The translations under genes and the position numbers were made by a program. The notes under the pieces are model-generated. The model did no database searches, was not told where the DNA came from, and was given only the letters and a program-made list of their open reading frames with translations. This document shows, in pieces, positions 1-7,745 of a stretch of DNA of 64,000 nt; position 1 is the stretch's first letter; each line of letters opens with the position of its first letter. Source of the stretch: Massilia polaris. GTDB taxonomy: Bacteria; Pseudomonadota; Gammaproteobacteria; Burkholderiales; Burkholderiaceae_D. The stretch is from contig NZ_JABBGG010000008.1 of the NCBI RefSeq assembly GCF_012927275.1, positions 124,001-188,000 on the forward strand. Reading direction: 5' to 3'.

Positions 1-1
1 A

Positions 2-2092
2 CTTGAACGCATCGTGCCGGCTGAAATCCTGTGCGGCGACGGTGCCGAACTGTCACCCGAACACGCGATCGCGCACACCCAGCGCGTGCCGGACTGGCAC
101 TTCGACGTTGTTGGAGGCCACAAGGCGCTGCTCGACCAGCTGGCCGTCGCCACGTTGACCGGCTTCGGCGCGGATGGCCTTGGCGCCGCATTCGGCGCGG
201 CCGGCGCGCTGCTGCGCTATGCGCAATCGACGCAGGGACGCGGCCTGCAGCACGTGCGCAGCCTGTCGACCGAAACCGAAACCGAATTCATCGGACTCGA
301 CGCCGCCACGCGCCGCAACCTGGAACTGACCGAAACGATCCGCGGCCAGGAATCGCCGACGCTGTTCTCGCTGCTGGACCACTGCCGCACGGCGATGGGT
401 TCGCGCATGCTGCGCCACTGGCTGCACCACGCGCGGCGCGACCAGAACGTGGCGCGCGCCCGCCACGCCGCCATCGGTGCGCTGGCCGAAACAGACGCCA
501 GTGGCACGCTGTCGCAGACCCTGGCGCAAGTGCCGGACATCGAACGCATTACGACCCGAATCGCGCTGCTGACCGCGCGCCCGCGCGACCTCGCCAGCCT
601 GCGCGACGGCCTGAAACAGCTGCCGGCGCTGCGCCACGCGATGCAGCGCAGCTTCGCGCCGGGCGAGCAAAGCCTGCTGGCTGCGATCCACAACGCCATC
701 GCAACGCCCGAGGCGTGCCTGGACCTGCTCCAGCGCGCGATGGCAGAAGAACCGGCGGCGATGGTGCGCGACGGCGGCGTGTTCGCACGCGGCTTCGATG
801 CAGAGCTCGACGAACTGCGCGGCCTGTCCGAGAACGCCGGCCAGTTCCTGGTCGACCTTGAAACACGCGAGCGCGCACGCACCGGCATCGCCAACCTGCG
901 GGTCGAGTACAACAAGGTGCACGGCTTCTACATCGAGGTCACCCACGGCCAGACCGACAAGGTGCCGGAAGATTATCGCCGCCGCCAGACGCTGAAGAAC
1001 GCCGAGCGCTACATCACGCCGGAACTGAAGGTATTCGAAGACAAGGCGCTGTCGGCGCAGGACAAGGCGCTGGTACGCGAGAAGCTGCTGTACGACCAGC
1101 TGCTGGCCGACCTGGCGCCGCACATCGGCGTGCTGCAGACGATCGCCCAAGGACTGGCGCAGCTCGACACCCTGACCGCGCTGGCGGTGCACGCGCTCCA
1201 GCACAACTGGGTGGCGCCGATGCTGGTGTCCGAGCCTTGCCTGGATATCTGCGAAGGCCGCCATCCGGTGGTCGAAAACCAGATCGAACGCTTCATCGCC
1301 AACGACTGCCAGTTGAATGACGAGCGCAGGCTGCTGCTGATCACCGGCCCGAACATGGGTGGTAAATCGACCTTCATGCGCCAGGTGGCCTTGATAACGC
1401 TGCTGGCGTATATCGGCAGCTACGTGCCTGCGGCCAGCGCAACCATTGGTCCGATCGACCGCATCTTCACCCGCATCGGCGCGACCGACGACCTGGCCGG
1501 CGGACGCTCGACCTTCATGGTGGAGATGACCGAATCGGCCGCGATCCTGAACGGCGCTACCGAGCATTCGCTGGTGCTGATGGATGAAGTAGGCCGCGGC
1601 ACCTCGACCTTCGACGGCCTTGCGCTGGCGTGGGCGATAGCGCGCCACCTGATCGACAGCAGCCGCAGTTTCACGCTGTTCGCCACCCACTATTTTGAAC
1701 TCACCCAGCTGCCCGACACACATCCGACCGCTGCGAACGTTCACCTGTCGGCCGTCGAACACAAGGACAGCATCGTGTTCCTGCACGCGGTGCAGGCGGG
1801 ACCTGCCTCGCAGAGCTACGGCCTGCAGGTGGCGCAGCTGGCTGGCGTGCCGCAGCCTGTCATCAAGGCCGCGCGCAAGCACCTGGCGCGCCTTGAATCG
1901 CAGGCGCTCGACCGCACTACCCAGCTCGACCTGTTCGCCCTGCCCTGCGTGGAACCGGAGGATGCGCCGGAACAACCGGCGCCTGCATCCAGCGAGCTGC
2001 TCGCGGCGCTTGGCGGCATCGACCCGGACGCGCTGACGCCGCGCGAAGCGCTCGAACAGCTGTACCTGCTCAAGCGGTTGTCCACGCAATGA
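2..2092 (+). CDS. mutS: DNA mismatch repair ATPase MutS (5' end outside window)
   Basis: MutS dimers bind mismatched bases and use ATP to recruit MutL for methyl-independent or strand-directed repair. The frame is open from base 2, so the start and the N-terminal mismatch-contacting domain (Phe-x-Glu) lie upstream. About 696 codons remain of a protein that is usually near 870 residues. Visible parts are the connector, the lever/clamp domains (including [12 protein letters not shown] near 906-945) and the ABC-type ATPase. The ATPase has Walker [10 protein letters not shown] at 1346-1372, a signature region around [16 protein letters not shown], Walker [13 protein letters not shown], and the ATHYFELT switch. 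The C-terminal tail ends [10 protein letters not shown], typical of the dimerisation helix region. The stop overlaps the next ATG in an ATGA arrangement, so the two are translationally coupled. Confidence 0.98.
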   Translation, partial: LERIVPAEILCGDGAELSPEHAIAHTQRVPDWHFDVVGGHKALLDQLAVATLTGFGADGLGAAFGAAGALLRYAQSTQGRGLQHVRSLSTETETEFIGLDAATRRNLELTETIRGQESPTLFSLLDHCRTAMGSRMLRHWLHHARRDQNVARARHAAIGALAETDASGTLSQTLAQVPDIERITTRIALLTARPRDLASLRDGLKQLPALRHAMQRSFAPGEQSLLAAIHNAIATPEACLDLLQRAMAEEPAAMVRDGGVFARGFDAELDELRGLSENAGQFLVDLETRERARTGIANLRVEYNKVHGFYIEVTHGQTDKVPEDYRRRQTLKNAERYITPELKVFEDKALSAQDKALVREKLLYDQLLADLAPHIGVLQTIAQGLAQLDTLTALAVHALQHNWVAPMLVSEPCLDICEGRHPVVENQIERFIANDCQLNDERRLLLITGPNMGGKSTFMRQVALITLLAYIGSYVPAASATIGPIDRIFTRIGATDDLAGGRSTFMVEMTESAAILNGATEHSLVLMDEVGRGTSTFDGLALAWAIARHLIDSSRSFTLFATHYFELTQLPDTHPTAANVHLSAVEHKDSIVFLHAVQAGPASQSYGLQVAQLAGVPQPVIKAARKHLARLESQALDRTTQLDLFALPCVEPEDAPEQPAPASSELLAALGGIDPDALTPREALEQLYLLKRLSTQ

Positions 2093-3045
2093 TGCGGCGC
2101 GCGTCCTTGGCGGCGCTGGCTGCAGCCGCCTGGCTGGCGGCCGCGGCCAGCGCGGCAGCCGTGCATGCGCCGAAGGACGAACACCAGTTCGGCGTGATCG
2201 GCCACAGCTTCGAAAAAGGTGGTGACGAAGAACGCCTGAAGCAGTCGATCGACGAGTCGAGCGAGTCCGCCCTGGCGTTCGTCGTCCTCACCGGGCTCAA
2301 GGCGGCCAGCGAGCCGTGCAGCGACATGCTGTACATGGAGCGGCGCAAGCTGATAGCGAATGCGCGCCGGCCGATGATCGTGATGCCGTCGGCGACCGAC
2401 TGGAGCGGCTGCAAGAATTCGAACGGGCGGACTGCCGCCATCGAGCGGCTTAACCGCGTGCGCGAGCTGTATTACGCCGAGCCTGAGTCGCTTGGGCGGC
2501 GCAAGATCGAGGTGACGCGGCAATCGGCGAATGCGAAGTTCCGCAGCTATGCGGAGAACATGTACTGGGTCGATGGGAATGTACTGTATGCGACCCTGAA
2601 TGTACCGGCGAATAACAACCACTATCTGCCCGAGGCGGGGCGCAACAGCGAGTTCGAAGACCGGCTGGTGGCCAACCGTTACTGGCTGAACCGCGTGTTC
2701 GCGCTGGCGCGGGCCAAGAAGCACGATGCGGTGGTGCTGTTTTCCGAGGGCGAGATCAAGCCGCTGGTTCAGGAGAAGGGATTGCGCGCGCTGCTGGGAC
2801 GTAACCGGCGGCCGCAGGACGGCTTCGATGCGCCGCGGCGGCAGGTGGCACAGCTGGCGCGCCAGTTCCCGGGCAAGGTGCTGCTGGTCGATACGGCGCC
2901 GCCGCCGGGCAGCAAGGCCAGGCCGGTGATTGAGTGGCAGGACAATGTCGGGCATGTCAGCGCGGGATCGCGCGCGCTGGAGGTGCATGTGGCGAAGGAC
3001 GAGGAAGTGGTGTTCACGCTGAAGAAGGCGGATGCCGAGGATTAA
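2089..3045 (+). CDS. Exported protein resembling a metallophosphoesterase but lacking metal ligands
   Basis: This 318-residue protein has an Ala-rich N-terminal signal segment (about residues 1-24). Its layout resembles periplasmic calcineurin-like phosphoesterases. In my recollection of that family the expected motifs are GDT near the start, then GDIKSG, then PGDNEW, then NNN and a late HGDTH. Here the corresponding stretches read [36 protein letters not shown] and LLVDTAPPP, so the acidic and His ligands are replaced while the surrounding scaffold is kept. The paired Cys in EPCSDMLY and DWSGC would suit a disulfide in the periplasm. The gene overlaps the mutS stop by four bases. The enzyme family is an inference from pattern, not a search. 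If correct, this is a pseudoenzyme or binding protein. Confidence 0.7.
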   Translation: MMRRASLAALAAAAWLAAAASAAAVHAPKDEHQFGVIGHSFEKGGDEERLKQSIDESSESALAFVVLTGLKAASEPCSDMLYMERRKLIANARRPMIVMPSATDWSGCKNSNGRTAAIERLNRVRELYYAEPESLGRRKIEVTRQSANAKFRSYAENMYWVDGNVLYATLNVPANNNHYLPEAGRNSEFEDRLVANRYWLNRVFALARAKKHDAVVLFSEGEIKPLVQEKGLRALLGRNRRPQDGFDAPRRQVAQLARQFPGKVLLVDTAPPPGSKARPVIEWQDNVGHVSAGSRALEVHVAKDEEVVFTLKKADAED

Positions 3046-3114
3046 ACATCGCGTTCGACGGAATTTGTGGGCGAACAAGCGCGCAGCGCGCATCCGCCCT
3101 GCCAAAATGCGGTC

Positions 3115-4338
3115 TCACGCAAACATCCCGATCAGCGCGCCGCCAATCATCGCAGCCAGTCCAATCGCCACGACTCTGCCGTAGCTCCCGCCGCCGCTGA
3201 CAAAAGCCAGCACCGCCTTCGCCACCGCGCTCGACGCAAGCACCGCCACCGCGCCCCACCGTGCCAGTTCGGGGTTGAGCCCACCGGCAGCCAGGAGCTG
3301 CGCGACGCTCGCTCCCGCCGCCTGCAGTTCGACCAAACCGACCAAGGTCGCGGCAACCAGCACACCGGCATCGCCAGCCACCTCCCCCAGCCACGCCGCC
3401 ACAACCGATACCGCCGCAATCAGCGCGGCGATCATCAACGCATGACTGAGCCGGAACGAGTGCGCCTCGGGCCGGTCGGGTGCGAGCCGCGCATGCCCGG
3501 GCCGCAGGCAGAATACCGACGCCACGGCCAGCGCGCACGCCGCGCCTGTCAGCGGTACCTTCATCGACCGCAGCATAGCCGGCGATACCGCGCCGATGAC
3601 CGCCGCGAACAGCAGCAGCGAGGCGAGGTTGGCGAGCAAAGCGGCGCCCGCCGCCGGCACCGAGAGCGCCGCATCGTGCTTCGCATGCCGGCCAAAGCTG
3701 GCGACGGCCGCCGTCGATGAAGCAAAGCCGGAAAAGAACCCGGCGATCGCGAGCCCCCAGCGCGCCCCGGCCGCGCGCATTGCGATGTGGCCGAGCATCC
3801 CGACCGCCATCACCAGCACCACGATGCGCCACACCGTCGTCAGGCGCAGCACGCCCCATGGGTCGACGGGTTCGGCCGGCAGCAGCGGCATCACCACCAG
3901 CGCGGCGGCGGCGAGCATCAGCGCGTCCTGCAGTTCCTGCTGGCTGATCAGGTCGCGGCTGACGCGGTGCAGGCGCTGCTTGGCTTCGAGCAGGATCGCG
4001 CACAGCACGCCGAGGGCGGCGGCCAGCGGCGCATTGTGCAGCGCCAGCGCGGCGAGCGACAGGTTCACCACCAGTGCGACTTCGCCAGTCAGGCCGGGGT
4101 CCTTGCCAGCAGTCTTGAGGTAGCCGGCGGTGGCCAGCGATCCAACGATGAGGAGCGCCGCGATGAACACCGTGGTGCCAAGGCTGGCGGCGACATAGCC
4201 CAGCACGCCGACCAGCGCGTGCGTCCGGGTGCCGGCCTTGGCGGTGCCAGGGTCGTGGCGGCGTTCGCGGATGACGCCGATCAGCAGGCCGACGCCGAGC
4301 GCCGTGACCAGGCCGGGAAGGAGCTGGTTCCAGTCCAC
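3115..4338 (-). CDS. MgtC/SapB family membrane protein with DUF4010-type C-terminal half
   Basis: This is a 407-residue, very hydrophobic polytopic inner-membrane protein. The N-terminal part (GLVTALGVGLLIGVIRERR, then GTRTHALVGVLGYVAA) matches the MgtC/SapB module seen at the start of such proteins. The longer C-terminal part, with many short helices and the segment GFFSGFASSTAAVASFG, matches the DUF4010 domain commonly fused to it. I count roughly ten to twelve membrane segments. The start is GTG. The function is not established; related proteins have been linked to magnesium limitation or small-solute transport. It is convergent with the preceding gene and is not obviously in an operon. 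Confidence 0.8.
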   Translation of the reverse strand: MDWNQLLPGLVTALGVGLLIGVIRERRHDPGTAKAGTRTHALVGVLGYVAASLGTTVFIAALLIVGSLATAGYLKTAGKDPGLTGEVALVVNLSLAALALHNAPLAAALGVLCAILLEAKQRLHRVSRDLISQQELQDALMLAAAALVVMPLLPAEPVDPWGVLRLTTVWRIVVLVMAVGMLGHIAMRAAGARWGLAIAGFFSGFASSTAAVASFGRHAKHDAALSVPAAGAALLANLASLLLFAAVIGAVSPAMLRSMKVPLTGAACALAVASVFCLRPGHARLAPDRPEAHSFRLSHALMIAALIAAVSVVAAWLGEVAGDAGVLVAATLVGLVELQAAGASVAQLLAAGGLNPELARWGAVAVLASSAVAKAVLAFVSGGGSYGRVVAIGLAAMIGGALIGMFA

Positions 4339-4440
4339 AGCACTCGCTTTCTGCGCAGGGCCGAGAGGGTGCGCGGTTGCAGCACGGGCGCCGCAACCGC
4401 GCGGTATTGCATGGCGCGGACGACGTCCGCGCTTGACGAT

Positions 4441-4986
4441 TTAGTGGATCGGGCGGGTACGGAACTCGTCGCCCTCGTCGCCTTCGTCGTCGTCATCGCC
4501 GTGATGGTGGCCGTGGGCGCCGTGCACGTGTTCGTGCTGGATTTCTTCTTCGGTCGCGGCGCGAACGTCGGTCACCGACAGTTCGAAGCGCAGCGCCATG
4601 CCGGCCAGCGGGTGGTTACCGTCGAGGACAACCTTGTCGTCGGCGATTTCGGTCACGGTGAAGACCATCGGCTCTTCGGCGCTTTCCGGATTGTCCGGCA
4701 TGCCTTCGAACTGCATGCCGACTTCCAGCGGCTCAGGCAGGCGCTTGCGCTCTTCGATCTTGACCAGTTCAGGATCGTAGTCGCCGAACGCGTCGTCCGG
4801 CTCGATCTGGATGGTCGACGCGTAGCCGACTTCCTTGCCGTCGAGTTCTTCTTCGATCTTCGGCAGCGTGTTTTCATAACCGCCGTGCAGGTATACCATC
4901 GGCTGGCGGCCGTCTTCGATCAGGTTGTTCTGTGCGTCCGACAGTTTGTAGTTAACTGTCACGACCGTGTTCTTGGCAATCTTCAT
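4441..4986 (-). CDS. slyD: FKBP-type peptidyl-prolyl isomerase, SlyD-like
   Basis: This cytosolic proline isomerase/chaperone also acts as a metallochaperone. The 181-residue protein has a split FKBP domain: MKIAKNTVVTVNYKLSDAQ at the N-terminus and GGYENTLPKIEEELDGKEVG leading into the inserted chaperone flap (DAFGDYDPELV). The FKBP fold then returns at GNHPLAGMALRFELSV. The C-terminal tail is His/Asp-rich (HEHVHGAHGHHHGDDDDEG), the expected Ni/Zn-binding region of SlyD. The start was set at 4986 because the in-frame ATG 15 bases upstream is part of the ribosome-binding sequence ATGAAAGGAAG that precedes it. The gene is divergent from the roxA-like gene. Confidence 0.93.
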   Translation of the reverse strand: MKIAKNTVVTVNYKLSDAQNNLIEDGRQPMVYLHGGYENTLPKIEEELDGKEVGYASTIQIEPDDAFGDYDPELVKIEERKRLPEPLEVGMQFEGMPDNPESAEEPMVFTVTEIADDKVVLDGNHPLAGMALRFELSVTDVRAATEEEIQHEHVHGAHGHHHGDDDDEGDEGDEFRTRPIH

Positions 4987-5055
4987 CGTACTTCCTTTCA
5001 TTGTAGTCAGGCAGATTATACCTAAGGTGCTGGCTGTACCTGTTTCGATGGTGGT

Positions 5056-5061
5056 TATAAT
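5056..5061 (+). promoter_or_regulatory. Perfect -10 box TATAAT immediately before roxA
   Basis: TATAAT ends five bases before the ATG at 5067. A transcript starting at the normal distance would begin at or next to the start codon, so the mRNA would be leaderless. No good -35 box is seen at the right distance, and no ribosome-binding site is present in the five intervening bases (GGGGC). Confidence 0.5.
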
Positions 5062-5066
5062 GGGGC

Positions 5067-6188
5067 ATGAAAAAAATACAGCTCCTCGGCGACATCACGC
5101 CCGCCCAGTTTTTGCGCGATTACTGGCATAAAAAACCGCTCCTGATCCGTAACGCGATCCCAGGGTTCAAACCGCTGGTCAAACTCGAGGCGCTGGCCGA
5201 GATGGCCAGGCTGAACCACGTCGAATCGCGCCTGATCACCCACTTCGACGGCAGCTGGGACATGCAGCACGGCCCGATCGAGGAACTCCCTCCGCGCACC
5301 AGCGGCGAGTGGACCATGCTGGTCCAGGGCGTGAACCTGTATAACGCCGACGCCGATGCGCTGCTGCGCCAGTTCCGCTTCATCCCGGACGCGCGCCTCG
5401 ACGACCTGATGATCAGCTACGCCACCGACGGCGGCGGGGTCGGCCCGCACTTCGATTCGTACGACGTGTTCCTGCTGCAGGCGCAGGGCAAGCGCCGCTG
5501 GCGCATCGGTCCGCAGAAGGACCTGTCGCTGGTCGAGGGGCTGCCGCTCAAGATCCTCAACAACTTCACGCCGCAGGAAGAATTCGTGCTGGAGCCGGGC
5601 GACATGCTGTACCTGCCGCCGCACTACGCGCACGACGGCATCGCCGAGGGCGAGTGCATGACCTACTCGATCGGCTTCCGTTCGCCCTCGTACCAGGAAC
5701 TGGGCGAGGCCTTCCTGCAGTTCATGGCCGATTCGATCGACCTGCCGGGACGTTATGCCGATCCTGACCTCGATGCGGGCAAGCATCCGGCCGAGATCCC
5801 GAAGCACATGCTGTCGACCATCGCCGACGAATTGAACAAGGTGCGCTTCACCGAGGACGACGTCACGATCTTCCTCGGCGAACACCTGTCCGAGCCGAAG
5901 CACAATGTGTTCTTCAAGGGACCGGCCAAGCCGCTGACCGTCGGACGCTTCGCTGAAGCCGTCGCCAAGCGCGGCGTGGCGCTGTCGCTCAAGACCCAGA
6001 TGCTGTACCGCGGCAAGAACGTGTTCATCAATGGCGAGTCGTTCTCGGTCAGCAAGGCCGACAAGGCGGTGCTGGATGTGCTGGCCAACGACCGCAGGCT
6101 GGACGGCGCCGCGCTGGCGGACGCGTCGGACGACGTGATGGAAGCGCTGTACACCTGGTACCAGGATGGCTGGATCGAACTAGCTTAA
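5067..6188 (+). CDS. roxA: Ribosomal oxygenase of the RoxA/YcfD type (uL16 arginine 3-hydroxylase)
   Basis: This 2-oxoglutarate/Fe(II) oxygenase of the JmjC/cupin type hydroxylates an arginine of ribosomal protein L16 in E. coli. The 373 residues match the length of E. coli YcfD. The HxD motif is His128-Phe-Asp130 in GPHFDSYDVFLLQ, and a later His is in PPHYAHDGIAEGE (186 or 189). The 2-oxoglutarate side is represented by KRRWRIG. The C-terminal winged-helix-like region (YRGKNVFINGESF to the end) completes the family architecture. It is followed nine bases later by a small gene with a strong Shine-Dalgarno, so the two are probably co-transcribed. The specific substrate is inferred from the family. 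Confidence 0.9.
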   Translation: MKKIQLLGDITPAQFLRDYWHKKPLLIRNAIPGFKPLVKLEALAEMARLNHVESRLITHFDGSWDMQHGPIEELPPRTSGEWTMLVQGVNLYNADADALLRQFRFIPDARLDDLMISYATDGGGVGPHFDSYDVFLLQAQGKRRWRIGPQKDLSLVEGLPLKILNNFTPQEEFVLEPGDMLYLPPHYAHDGIAEGECMTYSIGFRSPSYQELGEAFLQFMADSIDLPGRYADPDLDAGKHPAEIPKHMLSTIADELNKVRFTEDDVTIFLGEHLSEPKHNVFFKGPAKPLTVGRFAEAVAKRGVALSLKTQMLYRGKNVFINGESFSVSKADKAVLDVLANDRRLDGAALADASDDVMEALYTWYQDGWIELA

Positions 6189-6197
6189 GGAGGCGAC

Positions 6198-6677
6198 ATG
6201 GACGAGGCAGGCGCATATCCGTTTGCGAGCCACCAGGAATTCGGCGTGCACCTGCGCGCGTGCATTGAACGGTCGGTGGCGTCGCTGCACATGTTCGATC
6301 CTGACTTTTCCGTGTTTCCCCTGGGAGCCAGCGAGGTCGATGCATTGCTGCGCGCCTTCCTCAAGACTGGCGGCCACCTGCGCATCGCGATGCACCAGAC
6401 CGCGCACATCGAGCGCAACTGTCCGCGCTTCCTGCGTTTGCTGGAGGACTACAGCCACCGCATCGAATGCCGCGTTACCGGACGCAAGCTGCAGCAGCTG
6501 ACCGACTCGTTCTGCATCGGCGACGAGGTCAACATCGTCCGGCGCTTCCACAGCGACCACATGCGGGGCGAGGCTGCATTCAAAATGCCACAATCCGCGG
6601 AAATAAGTGCGGAAAGGTTCAGGGGAATCTGGGCCGAGTCGCTTCCCGGACTACACGCGACGACCACCGGTTTATAA
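6198..6677 (+). CDS. Conserved small protein, phospholipase-D-like fold without clear active site
   Basis: The 159-residue soluble protein starts seven bases after a very strong ribosome-binding site (AAGGAGGCGAC), nine bases downstream of roxA. It has no signal peptide or membrane segment. The pattern of a hydrophobic strand followed by FDPDF, then LRAFLKTGGHLRIAMHQTAHIERNCPRF, then the late FHSDHMRGEAAF resembles the DUF7931-type domain, related to PLD folds and found beside acetyltransferases in Burkholderiales. The canonical HKD motif is absent. The family call is from memory of the motif pattern only. The function is unknown; co-transcription suggests a link with ribosome or stress physiology. 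Confidence 0.6.
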   Translation: MDEAGAYPFASHQEFGVHLRACIERSVASLHMFDPDFSVFPLGASEVDALLRAFLKTGGHLRIAMHQTAHIERNCPRFLRLLEDYSHRIECRVTGRKLQQLTDSFCIGDEVNIVRRFHSDHMRGEAAFKMPQSAEISAERFRGIWAESLPGLHATTTGL

Positions 6678-6811
6678 GCCAGTTTCTGCTTTTCGCCGAA
6701 TAATATTTGCCACCCATCAAAGAGATTGACAAGTTTGTTGCAATTGTGTCGTTTGCTACAAAATGATGCTTGATTTTTTGCTCAATCTTTCACTGAAGCA
6801 TGATTGCGCTA

Positions 6812-6838
6812 TTGCGAAGTAGGATATTTAGCTATAAT
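6812..6838 (+). promoter_or_regulatory. Probable sigma70 promoter of the alanine-rich lipoprotein
   Basis: A perfect TATAAT occurs at 6833-6838 in an AT-rich context. The best -35 candidate is TTGCGA at 6812-6817 with a short 15-base spacer. Transcription would begin near 6845 and give a leader of about 140 bases. Confidence 0.5.
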
Positions 6839-6915
6839 ATCGGGTTAGGAAGTTTCCGTTGTCTGTCAGGCACCATCACAGGTAATGAAAGCCTACGAGA
6901 ATTTTCTAACGAGCG

Positions 6916-6933
6916 ATAATTACCGGTAATTAT
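6916..6933. promoter_or_regulatory. Perfect 18-bp palindrome in the lipoprotein leader
   Basis: ATAATTACCGGTAATTAT is fully self-complementary and sits 49 bases before the start codon. The flanks (GAGCG and CATCGC) can extend the pairing through GCGAT/ATCGC. It could be a binding site for a dimeric regulator or an RNA hairpin in the 5' leader; the sequence alone cannot tell. Confidence 0.55.
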
Positions 6934-6982
6934 TCATCGCAATACGAGTAGTTTTAACTTTGAATTAATCTAAGGAAAACCC

Positions 6983-7276
6983 ATGAAAAAATCTTTGCTG
7001 ATCGTCTCCCTGCTGGCTGTTGCTTTGGCTGCTTGCTCGAAAAAAGAAGAGACCGTAGTTACTCCAGCTGCTGAAGTAACCGCACCAGCTGCTGACGCTA
7101 CCGCAGCTCCAGCTGACACCACCGTTGTTGCTCCTGCTGCTGACGCACCAGCTGCTGACGCTGCTGCTGCTGCTGCAACCGCCGCTTCGGCTGCTTCGAC
7201 CGCTGCTGACGCTGCTGCTGCAGCTTCGACCGCAGCTTCGACCGCTGCTGAAGCTGCTGCATCGGCTGCTAAGTAA
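6983..7276 (+). CDS. Small alanine-rich lipoprotein
   Basis: The 97-residue protein begins with a lipoprotein signal (MKKSLLIVSLLAVALAAC), with the lipobox LAAC placing the acylated Cys at residue 18. The mature part starts SKKEETVV and then is almost entirely Ala with Ser, Thr, Asp, Glu, Pro and Val (for example STAASTAAEAAASAAK at the end). Such composition favours a long helix or a flexible spacer in the periplasm. The AAGGAAAA ribosome site, AT-rich promoter region and strong terminator point to high expression. No family is recognised. By composition and size it may be a structural envelope lipoprotein analogous to Lpp, but this is only a guess. Confidence 0.8.
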   Translation: MKKSLLIVSLLAVALAACSKKEETVVTPAAEVTAPAADATAAPADTTVVAPAADAPAADAAAAAATAASAASTAADAAAAASTAASTAAEAAASAAK

Positions 7277-7293
7277 TCAGCATGATTTAGAAG

Positions 7294-7321
7294 AAACCGG
7301 CCTGCGGGCCGGTTTTTTTTC
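7294..7321 (+). terminator. Rho-independent terminator after the alanine-rich lipoprotein
   Basis: Stem AACCGGCC (7295-7302) pairs with GGCCGGTT (7307-7314) around a four-base loop and is followed by a run of T. Confidence 0.9.
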
Positions 7322-7515
7322 GCCTGGACATTTGTAAGGCGCATTTGAGCCGCGTTATCGCGGCCTTGCAAACCGCCCGATTGATGCGAATTGAATGCCC
7401 GAGAGAATGTTCTTACGAAGTGTTACCAATTACCAAAACCGCGCGCGGTGCCCATGTCCCCCGAAACGCTCCAAATTGATGGTGGTCTGACCTCGATTTC
7501 GAAACGTCGGGGTCC

Positions 7516-7549
7516 GTCCCCGGGGTCTGTCCCCAGGGACGGACCCCGA
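7516..7549. repeat. Palindromic 34-base repeat, copy 1
   Basis: This copy matches the 34 bases at 7634-7667 at 33 positions. The arms GGGGTCCGTCCC (7509-7520) and GGGACGGACCCC (7536-7547) are perfect inverted repeats. Repeats of this GGGGTC/GACCCC style look like REP-type intergenic elements. Confidence 0.75.
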
Positions 7550-7633
7550 TGTTTCGGGCACCGAACCGGAGATTGTTCGGGCACCCGAAAGCCCTCAATC
7601 TGCCATGGTTTGTTGCTTATGTCTGGGTCAACT

Positions 7634-7667
7634 GTCCCCGGGGTCTGTCCCCGGGGACGGACCCCGA
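7634..7667. repeat. Palindromic 34-base repeat, copy 2
   Basis: The second copy lies 118 bases downstream of the first and differs at one position (G instead of A in the central CCCCGGGG). It is itself strongly self-complementary. Confidence 0.75.
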
Positions 7668-7702
7668 AGTTAGGACGGCTGGACCGAATTGTTCAGGCGA
7701 AA

Positions 7703-7728
7703 AAAAACCGGCCGTCAGGCCGGTTTTT
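7703..7728 (-). terminator. Terminator of bamC (probably bidirectional)
   Basis: AAAAACCGGCC (7703-7713) pairs with GGCCGGTTTTT (7718-7728) around a GTCA loop. T-rich tracts occur on both sides, so it can end transcription from either direction. It lies 18 bases past the bamC stop. Confidence 0.88.
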
Positions 7729-7745
7729 GTTTTGGCGCTTGAGGC

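Larger units (their letters stand above)
6678..6982. other. AT-rich 305-base intergenic region and leader
   Basis: This stretch is much richer in A+T than its surroundings and contains no plausible gene. It holds a promoter-like TATAAT, a 140-base leader, a perfect palindrome and the ribosome-binding site of the alanine-rich lipoprotein, each listed separately. It looks like the control region of a strongly expressed gene. Confidence 0.6.
7322..7745. other. Long intergenic region with repeats, no supported gene
   Basis: About 420 bases lie between the lipoprotein terminator and bamC. Short open frames exist but show no protein features and cross the GC-rich repeats. The contents are two almost identical 34-base palindromic repeats and the bamC terminator, listed separately. 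Confidence 0.6.

Noticed and set aside
53-2089. 678-codon open frame opposite mutS
   Set aside because: It is an antisense shadow of a high-GC gene with Arg/Gln/His-rich composition and no recognisable domain; mutS motifs on the other strand are unambiguous.
7516-7667. CRISPR-like pair of repeats
   Set aside because: Only two copies, strongly palindromic, with a 84-base gap and no cas genes nearby; they fit REP-type elements instead.
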